Assembly: GCA_023079485.1 (NCBI GenBank)
Contig: CM041104.1
Span: 125,676 to 189,675, forward strand
DNA from: Archilochus colubris
Lineage: Eukaryota > Chordata > Aves > Apodiformes > Trochilidae
Reading direction: 5' to 3'
Length of the DNA: 64,000 nt
Part shown: positions 23,101 to 35,100 of the stretch, in pieces
Position numbering within the stretch: the stretch's first letter is position 1
Layout of the letters: each line of letters begins with the position of its first letter
The notes under the pieces: model-generated
Database searches by the model: none
What the model was told of the DNA's origin: nothing
What the model saw: only the letters and a program-made list of their open reading frames with translations
Made by a program: the position numbers and the translations under genes

Positions 23101-26100
23101 GAGAAGTGACGTTGCCTGCAAAGATTTGGAAAGTATTGTATTGAGGCCTGAACTTGGAGAAACGTAGACTGGAGTCATGAATCTTTCCTGAGATCTTAAA
23201 ACGTGCCTGTGACCAAAATGCAAACATCTCTTCTCTTCCTCCTCCTCCTTGGGTGGTGTTATGGGAGCTGGGAGGAAGATAGCATGGTGGAAGGTGCTTT
23301 GGGCAGTAACTGGAGGGGTGGTTGCCTCTTCTCTGGGGCAGTATGGTGTACTGGCTGCATGGCCAGGAGTGCTGTTGTGTAAATCGGTGTTTGCCCAGCA
23401 CTGGGCTTGTGATGGATGGTGCTGGGTTGATGGGATTAGTCAAGGGCTTCCAGTCAATATCTGTTGCTCACACAGCATGTCGGGGAGCAGCTATTCAAAA
23501 CTACAAAGAGGTTGGTAGGTGGCAGAGCTGCCACATCTTCATGCTAGAAGTTGAGAAAAATGGTCGAATGTAGTTGTGTCTGGAGAGTTTCTGTTAGCAG
23601 CCTCCTTGGTGCTGAGAGATCCCCGGCAGAGTTTACTCCGTGTGTAAAACATTTTGGATTTACATTTTCATTTAACACTTCCTCTTCCATCCGAGGAATG
23701 TGTTACACATTTAATTGCTCTTCCTTTGAATTTACCAGCCTTTGCAACTTCAGTATCTTGTTATCTTGCTGTTGCTTCTAATTGTTAACACATGCCAATA
23801 TTTCCAGCTCTGCAAAGTCCGGCTCTGAGAGTTTACAGGGAAGATTTACGTGCCTGGGGAAAACTTCAGGAAAAAGAAAAGAAAAGAAAAAAAAATATAT
23901 ATATATTGCTAGTTTACCCAACAGCTTGCCCAGCTTTCAGAACCTGAGGGCTTAAGACGAAGGCTGCTTTACATCCGGTTTTGGGAGGGTCTCTGGACCC
24001 GCAGCGCCGGTGTCGGCAGAGCCCTCCTTTCCTCTCTTCATGGTCTTGCCGGCCATAAAGAAATTCCGTGTGTTTAACAAGTTAATGTCACTCGGGCTGC
24101 GAGGCGCGGGTAGGTGTGTGCTTGGTGACATCAGCTGGCGAGCAGCCTGGCAGCAGCAGCGCGGCGCAGGCAGGGAGCCCAGGGTGTGTTGCCTCTAAGC
24201 TGGGTATTCTGGCAAGGTGGAGAGCTGGTCTGTTTGGCAGGACCTTCCCATCTGGGATCCATCTGTGTTTCCCCGGAATCGGACAGGCGGCTCCAGGCAG
24301 TGAGAAATCGCAGATGTGCGGGACCTGACACATGTCCAGCTAATGAAAGGAGAAGGCAGGCTGGGCTCCGGCTGCGCTCGAAGATCACGAGCAGAGGAGG
24401 AGGTGGAGGAAGGACGCGTTTATTTAGATTTCAAAGAAACGAGGTGTATTCAACAGCAGCTGGATCATCACAACCTTGCTCTTTAGGGTAAGCGAGAGAT
24501 GGGTCTATTTTTAAGCAGGCCCGGGTAGGGCTCAGCGTGTCTGGGGGTGGTGGGGGATGCTCGGCTGCTGGGTAGGTTTGAAGCACGATGTGGGTTTCTT
24601 CGGCGGTTCGGGGAGAGCCTCAGCGCTGAGCACAGGTAGAGGGGGCGGGTGGGAGCGGCGCGGTCCGCAGCGCTTCCAGCCCTGCCGGCCTCGGACCGAC
24701 TGCAGTGGGGGAAAACTTCAATAGAGGAGCCGGCTGCCTGCCTGGATTCTGCAGCTGAAAAAATACTCAACTCTCTCTAAGGAGAGCAGCGTTACAGCTC
24801 TCTCTATGTTGCTATGGAATGGTTTGTGGGTTTTTTTCTCTTATTTTTATTCCCCCCCTGCAGCCCCCCTCCTCCCGTGAGCAGGGGGCTGGGATTCAAC
24901 GTTTTCTGGGGAAATGTAAAAGCAGGAAGATTGGTGTGTATTTTAGCAGAATGTGTTTTTCTGCTATTCCTATCCTTACTCTCATTGCTGCATGCTGATA
25001 TTGAAGCCGGGGAGGTAAGTCTGCAGAGGCAGATTCCTTCTGTCAGCTCCCAAATCTCCCTAGTTTTCTGTGTTTTCAGTGCTGTTCTGCATTGTGGCAG
25101 AGGCTGCTCCCTTTTTTGTCTTTGCACTCCTCGAGCAGCAACTGATGCTACCAACACCTAAATGTTTCACATCCATTTGTAATACTGGAACATACCTACC
25201 TGCCCTATATATTTTCATTGTCGAGCTGTAGACTGCTGTGTTTTCTTTTATTCCATTGTAATCTCCTGATCCTTCACAAGTGTTTTAAATCTGCAATCGC
25301 CTCCACTGGGGTTTTTCTTTTCTTTTTTTTGTTGTTTTTTTTTGTTTTGTTTTGTTTTTTGTTTGGTTTGGGTTTTTTTGGTTTTTTTGTTTGGTTGGTT
25401 TTTTGGTTTTGTTTTCTGTTTGTTTTTTGTTTAGGGTTTTTTTTTTAGATTCAGCAGTTGAAATTACTTCTACAACCCTCCAGAGTAGCTTGTTGTAAAT
25501 ATCCCTCAGTTGCACATTTGCTGAGCCACTTCCCCGGGTGTGCACTCTGAAAAATATTACTGGCTTTTCCTCCCCCCCCCCCCCGGAGTACTTGGCTCCT
25601 GCACCACAGCAGCACTCTCAGTCTGTTTTCTGTGCTGGCAAAATACTGCACAGTGGCAGCAGATGCACCAAAATCAGCACTCAAACTTTGGGGTGGTAAA
25701 ATGTGGCTGAGCATCTCTGGCTGTCAAGTCAGGAAAAGAGAAAGGGATCTTCGCGAGCTGGTAGTGGAAGGTGACTCCCTTTGGGGAGCTTTGCTATTGC
25801 TTTGTCCAGGTTTTAAGTGTGCCACAAGCCCGGGTTTCCCCAAGGAGAGTGTGGTGCAGCCTAGGGCCAAGGGGTGCCCTGGATGGGCTCAGTGCTGCTC
25901 CCCAGGCTGCAGCTCCCTGCTCACCCACTGCGTGTTCCACCTTAAGGTTTCTTGCACCGTGCAAGCGTAGTCTTTTAAGAAATATATATTGTAAGTCTGT
26001 TTCTCCAGACACACCAAACACCTCCTGTGCATCCCTTGTCCCCAGAGAGGGGGCAGAAGGAGCATGTGCTGCCTAATGCAGCACAAAGGAGGAATGAAAA

Positions 26101-29100
26101 TCAAAAAAAAGTCCAGCAAAGCTGTTCATAATGTGACAATATCTCATAGCAAAGAGCTGTGCTCCTCTGCTGTGGCTCACCCAGAGACTTCCCAAAACTG
26201 TGACCACATGCAGTGCTGGAGCACCTGCTCCTACCCTCCCCTTGCCGGTTGGGCTCTGATTAAGTGAACGCAAGTTTTCCCAGCACCAGGGCAGCATGAT
26301 TTGGCCATTAAACAACTAATTTGCCTGTGCTTTTCTCAAGCCCTGTGGGAAATGTGTTTTCTTAAGTTCCTCTATTTTTAGAAAGGACTTGGGGTGCTTG
26401 ACAAGGTGAGAGAGGTTGTGCTTGGGAGAAGAGGGTGGCTTGAAACTCAGGGTCGAATTCTGAGGATTTTATAGAAATGGGGGGTAGCACATCAAATTGA
26501 AGACTTGTTTTGTTTTTTGTTTTTTTTTTTAAATCCTCTGCTGGATAATGTGATTTTCATTATTAATGCAGATAAGAGGTTTAGTCTGATATTAGGCTTC
26601 ACTTTAAATGACTGTGGATCCTCCCCAGCCAGGTACTCTCACCCCAACACGTCCACCAGTTAGACAGACCTGCAAATAGTGCAAAACTAAGAGATCCTTG
26701 TGTAAGAAAGAAGGCAAAAAGGATAAAGGCAAGGCAGTTTGAGTAAATATTGCCAACAGGGAAGTACAGTGAGCCAAGTGAAGGGTCTGAGGAAGGATAT
26801 GAATTGCTAAGGTAAGGGGAATAAATCATTAATCTGAGAAGTCTATTACACAGGGAATACCTTGAGGAGAAGAGCAGAACCTCCATTTAATAGTGTAAAG
26901 GCCAAAACAGTGCTGCCAAGTTGGGTTCTGCTCTGCCCAGGGACTGGAGCCATGGCCCCTGCTTACTTCCAAGATGCTATTTTTGCAAGTTGCATCTGCT
27001 GGATTTTGCAGAGGCTTGTTTAAACCTGCTGAAGCCAAAAGTGAAGGGAGCTTTTCTCACATGAACTGAGGGTCAGGCTCTTGGGATGGTTGGTTTTTTG
27101 GTGTTTTTTTTCCTTCTGTATTCATTTTGGTCCTCCAGGACCACTGTCCTCAGGAGAGCAGGGTTTCACTTGATGCTGCCTTGTCTGTCGGATCAAGCGT
27201 GAGTCCCAAATTATTTTACTGCTGCTTTACAGGGCTTTGTCACGCATCACACACAGTGGATTTTGGCTTGTAGAGGTTATCCCTGGGGGATGGTAGGGAA
27301 GAGGGAGAGAGTTTGACTTCAGGAGCTGAGTTTTCAAGGCAAGAAGCTCTTTGGTCCCCAAACTGATCCCTAAAGGCAGTAACCATCAGCAGCACTTTGC
27401 AGGAGGCAGTGTGCTCCCACTGTTAGGTGCTGGGATGGGTGAGCCAGGTGGCCTCATGGTTTTTCTAGCTCTGTTTTCTTAGGGTTTGAACAAAAAGCAA
27501 GATTTATTTGAAGTGCATGTGTGATGTTTTTTAGTATAGCTGGGTGGCTGAATCAAGTCATTTGAGGACTTGGGCATATGTAGCAGATTTAAGGCAGCGC
27601 TGGCTAGTTCTCTGAACAGGATGGTTATAATCTGTTGCCTACTGTTTTTGGTAGGGTTTGGTTTTTCTTCCCCCAGAATAAGGTCTGTCTTCTCTCTATT
27701 TGTTCTGGGCAAGATTATAAGCTTGCCTTTATCCTAGCATCTAGTGACTATTTCCATATCAGATTGCTTGTTAGAAGCTAGGTATGAAATATGTTTTGAC
27801 AGACACTCCAGAGCAGTTCCCTGGGGGCAGCATCACCTCAGGTCTCTGGGAGCCTGTTCAACTTTTATTTTTACGCTGCAGACTGTCTTAATTCATGCAG
27901 CGTTCAGGGAGCTGTTGGAAAAACCTTTGTTTAGAGCAAGAGCAGAAGCTGGGAAGAACTGGTGAGCGATGATCCCGCAGTTAAAAGTGCAGCATGGAGA
28001 GGCTTGTCTTTGGCTCCTGGGTCTGCAAGCAATTTTCTGAGACAAGACCTTGACCTTAGCACCGCTTTGTGTCTCAGCAGCTTATGTCTGAAAGGACAAT
28101 AGTGATTCCAGGGGTTTCAAAGCATTTTAAAGTGTAACTACCATGCCTTTTATTAGGCTGTGCAGTGGCATTTTTATAAGCCAAGCTTAATGTTTTAGAA
28201 TAATGTGTATTGGATTTCCTTAGCGCATTCCTGGCTGTAGGACTCCTGTCTCTTGTTGTCGAGGCAGCACTTGTGTTGTTGAAGCAGGACAGTTGCAGGT
28301 GGCTAGAAGACCACTTGCAAGAACCAGGGCTGCTTGGTTACTCTGCAGTCGTAAGCAAACTACAAAGCCAGGAGTCAGTTTTCCTTCCAGCAGCAGGACA
28401 CCACAACCTGATGGAGGGATGCTGCACAGCTATCCCTTCCAAAAACACCTCCTTCACCGAAAAAAAAACCCAAGAAAGGCCCCAAATTATTAATAACCAT
28501 CACTGAGCTCACTCCAAGCTAGAGAAAGGAGGAAAAGCAACGCTGCAGCCCCCAGAGGGCTCAAACCTGTTGCACCGTGGCAATCTGTGAAGATTTAGAG
28601 CCCGGGTCGCACAGAGGATGCTGTCAGAGCATCGGGGGGAGCGGGTGATGGTGCAGGGAACAGATGTGGCGGGTGCTGCTGCCGCGTGTGGGCTCTGTGC
28701 CCTGCTCCCAGCACCAGGTGCAGCCATTGTTCCTCCTGCTCCCCATTCAGCCGCCCTCGGCTGCTGCTCTGCGCCTGCTCCCTCATTGTTTCTCCAGAAA
28801 ATTAGCATTAAAAGCCCATCCGAAACCCCCATGTCCCTCAACTGCAGGTGACTGTTATTGGCCCCAGCTGCCACCCTTGTGCTTGATTACTTCCATATGG
28901 GGCTGTGGCAAGAAGTAGGATCCACTTATTGATTTTTTTTTTTAATATATATATTTTCCCTTTTTTTTATTCCCTTCCCTTCCCCCCATACAGACACTTC
29001 AGCACTCACAAGGAACAAAATCCTGAAATCTGTTAAGCTCCCGGTAGGCTCCAGTTGCTGTTACAGCTGGGATGAACATTTTATAAGCAGGGCTAATTAC

Positions 29101-32100
29101 ACCCTCTCCTGCTTTCTTCCTTTCTTCAGTCCCCACCCCATAAATGTAAAATAACCAGAGGGCAATAGGTAGTAAATTAAATCTTTGCAGTGTCCTGAGA
29201 GGAGGTTTTCTTGCTTGGAGGAAGAAGTCTGCTGGGCTTTAGATGTTCGGTTGAGTGGTGGGTTTTTACTAGAAAATGGGAAATTCTGGTCTGTGGCATG
29301 TTGCTGGGCCACACCTATTAAACAGACATGCAGGTCACAACCTGAGTCTGGATACAAAAGAAAAAAAAATAGTTGAGCAAGTTGGTTGTTAATTTGTGAG
29401 TGTAGCCAACTGTTAAGAGGAACCAAAGGAACTGCAGCCAACAGACATTACAAAATTCTAGGAACAAGATGATTTTTTTTTTCTTTTCCTGGTACAATTC
29501 ATCCACAGGACAGCAGGTTGTGTCAAACCCCAAACCTTGAAATCTCCTCTGGGTTTCCTGCTGGCACGAGTTTGCCTTGAGACAAAATGTGCTGCAGTTA
29601 GTAACAGGAGAGGAGGAGAGGGGACATCTCTTTCTGCCCTACCTAGAACTTGAAAAAGAAGCTGTTCCTGTGGAGACAGGAAGCATCTCAAGTGAAGAGT
29701 ATTGGTGGGTCATGTCCTGTCACGAGAGGACCAAACCACACAGCCCTGACCTGCTTTGTCCAGGGCAGGAATGGAGGGGAGTGGCAGCATGTGTCTGTGG
29801 TGGAGGCATCAGGCATAGCTTTCCTCTGTGCTTCCATCCAGTTTGGGTGACAAAGCCCTGTCCTAGGCTGGAGGTGGGTCAGTTGGAGTGCATACCTCTG
29901 TCGAGAAATGTTGGGTTTCCCTTATGGCACTGGGCCTCCCAAAAGGAGTCTGGTGATGCTGCAGCATTGCAGCTGACAAGCTTTGTGCTGGTGGCTCCTG
30001 ACAGCATCTTGCTGGAGGAGGATGATGGTCTCAAAGCTTCACAGCTGGGGCATTGCATGCTACTGCCCAGACCTGAGCAGGCTGCTTGAAGACAAAAGCC
30101 CATGAAAGGCCCCTAAGCCTCATCCATTACAGCTTGTGCAGCTATTTCATAAACAATCAGTAGGTCTTGTGTCTTTGCACTCTTGGTGGTGCTCCAGCAG
30201 CCACTTCCATGTGCCTTGTTCCCTGACAGTGATGCATTGGGCAGCCCCAGGCAGCTTGTGCTGAGACCTGGTCAGGTACTTGGGGCTGACAGCAGTGCTG
30301 CAGTCTCCTGTTGGGGTGCACAACCATGGTTGCAAACCTAGCTAGAAGATATCCAAATGTGCTCCTCTCTCCTCAGAGCAAGATACAGAAGATGTTCAAA
30401 ATGGAGGACTTTTTATTCAGATAACCCCTCTGGGCAGAGCCTCTCTTGCTAGTCTGGAAGTAGATGCTGCAGTGTCTTTGCTCAGATACCAAAATAAATT
30501 GGGGCTTGATTGATTGCCCTCAAGATCATTAATGCAAACTTAGAGCTAGGAAATGGACTTGTTCTGAGTCTTTGTGTCTCAGCATTGGTTCTTTGGCATT
30601 TACCATGTTGACCTTCACTTTGAGGTTGATCCTGCCTTGATAGGTAGGACCTGCCAATGTATTTTGTGAGAAGGATTTAAAATAAAAGTTCTGGTTGGTA
30701 CCTGAGAATATGTCTTTAGCTGAAGTACTCAGGTTATTTACTGCGTGTGTCTCCCTCCTGATCCAGACCCATCCTGGCTGGCTGCTTGGCGTGGACCACC
30801 CAGATCTTCCTGGGAAGCAGCTGTGCAGTTGTAACAGTGTAGGTTGTATACATCTGGTAGTGGATTTCTAAAAAACAAAAATTAAAAAAAAATCAGTCCC
30901 TTAGAGGTGCTGTGTGGCATGGGGAGAGCCACCAGCTCAGGTGGGTCAGGAGGGTGGATGACAGTAGCAACAACCTAACTGAGTATCTCGAGCGATTTTC
31001 CTCCTACTTGTTTTAAATGCTTCAAAGTCAAATCTCAAACTTCGGGGGTTTCTTCTCCCTAATTAAATTAACGGGCCATATGGTGTTTACTGAGAGCGCC
31101 TGCAGTATGGAAGGAGCTACCTCCTGGATCACTTTTTTTTTTTTTTTTTTCAAAAGAAGCTGCTTTACCTGATGTTGCTGCTCTGAAATGTTCTTTTCAG
31201 CAGAAGGTGCAAGGGGTTATTTCAGCCACCTCGCTGCTGCTGGTGTCACCTTCTGATCCTGGGGAGGAGCTGTATCACCACCTTTTCTGTTTCTGCAGCC
31301 TTCTGTGGCTTCTCCTGGCCTTTCTAATGTAATTTTGCTGCTTAGTGGGGGTGTGGACAGGTCAGGGGGTGCTTATGCTTTTTCACACCCAGGTAATGAG
31401 TTGTTCATGGAGCTGAGAAGCACAGAAAACAGCTCCAGGGGGTGGGGGCGTTCAGGGTGCTATTTTTATCAACTAATTTTTTGTCTTGGCAGCGTGTGAA
31501 ACAAAGTTTTGTAGAGTTTTGTTCTTTATTAATGGGCTGTTTTGAAAAACACCATTACTTTACATGTGCTGCTTTTATCTTGACATGACATCTGGGGAAG
31601 GAAATGAAGACTTTGAGGAAGAAAACTATTGGTTTGTTAGCAAATTTTTTCACTTAAATGAATAGGAAAGTAGACTGAGGATTTCTAAACCTGTAGGAGA
31701 AATGAAAGCACGAAAAAGTCTCAGATATTGCTGTTTTCAGCTACTCAGACTCACTTAGTAGGGGTTTTTTGGTATGCATAATTGGTGTGAGTGGATTTTG
31801 CTGTTGGTTCATTCTGTATCTCTCCGGTGGTGCATGTTAACCTTTCTCTGCAGTCTTAACTCGTTGACACATGCTTTCTATAAGTGCTTGGTGTTAAAAG
31901 CCGGATAACCCTTCATCTTCAGCCAGGCTCAGTATGTTCTGGGGTATCTGAGCTCCCAGAAACAGAGAGATTTGGGTGTGCTGAACCCCCCTGCCACATT
32001 AGCATATTCCCTGTAAGGTATGCTCAAAGGGTGTTTCTTTGCAGAGAAGCCTAAAGATAGCGTCGTGAAGTTCTGTGTTGTCAACCAGGGACACTTGATC

Positions 32101-35100
32101 TAAGAAACAACATTTGATACACAGACAGGTTTGCAAGTGCCATCTGGATCCTGGGAGATGAGCTGGGTTGTCTGTGTTTTGCATACACTCACTGGGGGGA
32201 AAAAAAAATATGTGCAGGCAGATCAATTCTTCAGGATCACCTGAGCAGAAACATTGAGTCCATGTGAATGTCCTTAGTGACATGGCACACCAGTGTAATC
32301 CCATAGTGCTGGGCAGCATGTGCCAGTGCACCTTCTTAGGGTGTTGGAAATAATTCTGCACCTGAGTGGTACATTTATTGAAACCTAGGTGGAATCAATT
32401 CAAATTATCTGGGGCCAGTAATATTTTAATCTATTATCAGGCATCACTGCAAGGCAGAGATTGCAAATGATGCAAAGCTCTGGAGAAATGGGCAGATTTT
32501 CAAGGAGGTGGGGATGCAGGTTATGCAGATGTCTTCATCTGGCTTCAGATCTGTGTGGTGGGGGGATTGTCCTCACAAATAATCCAGCCCTAAGAGGAGA
32601 AACCTGGAGAGCACAGACATCAAGCACAGCCCTGGGCTGCCCACATCCTCCCAGGGATAAATAGGTTATAAAATGTGTTTTACTTCAGAGCCCATTTCTT
32701 GACTTCCCAGTTATACTCATATGCAAATGTAATTTGCCTAATGGACTGATAAATGTAATTGAAAGGCAGCCTGCACTTACACGATAGTGAAAAGTCTCAC
32801 CTGTGCCCAAGCACAGATGGGTCTCAGCCTTGCTGCTGCATCATTAGAGGAAATTTATAGGCCCTGTGTCACAGGCTTTGCTGTGACCATGGGAGGAAGA
32901 GAGCAGGTTAAAACAAACCCAGGTGTTCGCTGGATTTGTTTGTTAGCAGGGTGGGCTCTATGTTTCCTGGTCTTGCAGTTTTGGGGGTTGTGCCTCTTGG
33001 TTAACATAGTCTTTGGTAGTGGTGAGCAGGCTAAGGCAGGTTACTAGTAAACAGTTTAGGATAGCCCTAAGAATGGTGAGTTGGAGAGTCTTTGCTGTGA
33101 TGCTTTGAAAGCAAGAGCATCAGCAGCTGAGCCAGCACCTTCACCTTGTGGTCCCTGTGCATCACTGAATCTCCAGAGGTTATCCACTGAAAATCTCCTT
33201 TTCTGCTGTTTGAGAGAGGAAGGAGGCACAGCAGAGACAGTTACTGCTGGTCATCCAACTCTGCTGGGGTCATTCCCTGAAGAGACCAAGAAGTAGTCAT
33301 CTGTAGTGGCAGTCCTGTCCCCTCCATCTCCCCCTGGCTGGGCTCTGGAGGAGCTGCTGGCTGGTGGTACTCCAGCACCACACAAGCCACCCACTCCTAA
33401 AGGAGTGTAGGTGCCCATCTGCATACTCTTGAACACCTCTCCAACCCATCCCTACGTGTGTTGCTCCTCTGCTTCCTGCTCCATGAGATGCTGGTAAGCT
33501 TTCCATGTGCTGGTTTGGTTTGGGGTGAGAGGAAAGAGCAATTTTTGTAGTGATGTGAGAAGTGTTTGTAAGAGGCAGAACTGTCATCTTGGCAGGCCTC
33601 TTGTGTGTGTTATTAATCAGGAATATTAGCTGGGCAGTAGTTAATGTACTTAGCACCTCAGTGAATGAGGTGTGCTCCCAAGACAGACAGTGTGAGTTCT
33701 GGCATGATTAGTGGGGCTTGGCTAGCTCAGGTACATTGCTGGGGTGGCAAGATGGGAGTTGGTGTGTGCAGCACTGCTGGCATCAGCAAAGCCATGGTGG
33801 GCTTTAGGGCTGAGGGACAGTTGTGGTCCTCCATTTAGACTTTGGCATTTGTAGCAGGTTGCAAATTATTGGGGGTGAAAAAAAATACATCCCGAGTCTT
33901 TTCTAAGTTCTTTCTTGATTTCCTGGACAGCTTGCCCTGTTTTGGATAAAGCTTGGTGGAACTTTAGCCCTAGAGGTGGCTGGTGGTGGGTGATCTCCTG
34001 CTCTTCAGCCTTCATCCAGAGAAGGAAGACTCCTTGTTGGACTCTACTTTATTTCTGGAAAAGGGGGCAAACAATATAACTTCAGGGGCTCAGGAGACAT
34101 TGTGCTTCCTTGGTTGCTTCATTGTGGGTAGAACTTGGATGGGGGTTTGCTTTGGGATGGGCTTAGTTTTGTGAAGATGACTGCTTCTCCTCAGCTATGA
34201 GCTTGTGGACCTGCTGCGTTCTTCAAGTGGTCAGGACTTGTACCAGTTCTGTGCTTTACAAACAGGTTGATTTTTCTAGTTTAATTCAGGATTTAGGTAA
34301 TAGCTTTGAGTGTCCTTGATATTTATTTGTGCCTGGCTTTGATCTACTTGTTTTTTATGGATTAAATGTGTTCTGTCTTGAGATCATCTCCCATCTGAAA
34401 GCAAAGACCTTGCACACAGTGGTGTTATTTGCTAGTTGTTGGCAGTGGTGCTTGTGCTGCTAGTGCTGGTACTTTTGAGTTTGCCTTGTATGCATGCACT
34501 TGTTTATCCCAGTTCCTGTATTATTTAGAGTATTTGCTATCTCACTGGATACCCTTACCCCTTGGGCACCAGACCTGTTGGAGCAGTTCTCATTGGCTTC
34601 AGTTCCTCAAACACTCAGTGGTGTTCACGATGCTATTAGAAATCCAGATTTGCTCAGTCCTAGCTGGTTTTGGAGGTCAGTGGTGGTTTTTTAGGTTAAT
34701 TTATAGTGGTGGGAACCAAATCATTGAGCAGGGCTTGCAAGATGGAAGACTGAGAGAGGGATATATTCTTAAATATTTGTTTTAAAGCTTCTGACTTAAA
34801 CCTCCTCCTGTATATCTTTAGTAACCAGATTTAAAGCTCTTAAATCTTCAATTACTGGGCAGTTTTAAGGGGAATTTGTGATGGTTTTGAATCCATCCTC
34901 TTAGTTTGAATGAGACTCTTCCCCTCAGATGATTTTCAAGCTGTTTCCGTTTTGCCTAGGAACTGCATGACTGCCCTATATAGGCTTTTTGCTTCTGCAA
35001 GATATGTCTGTACTTGCCTCTCCAATCAGGCTGAGTAGTGCAGGTCTGAGAACTTGTGCCCAGCAAGGCAGCTTTGCTGTGGAGGTGCAATCTAATCTCA

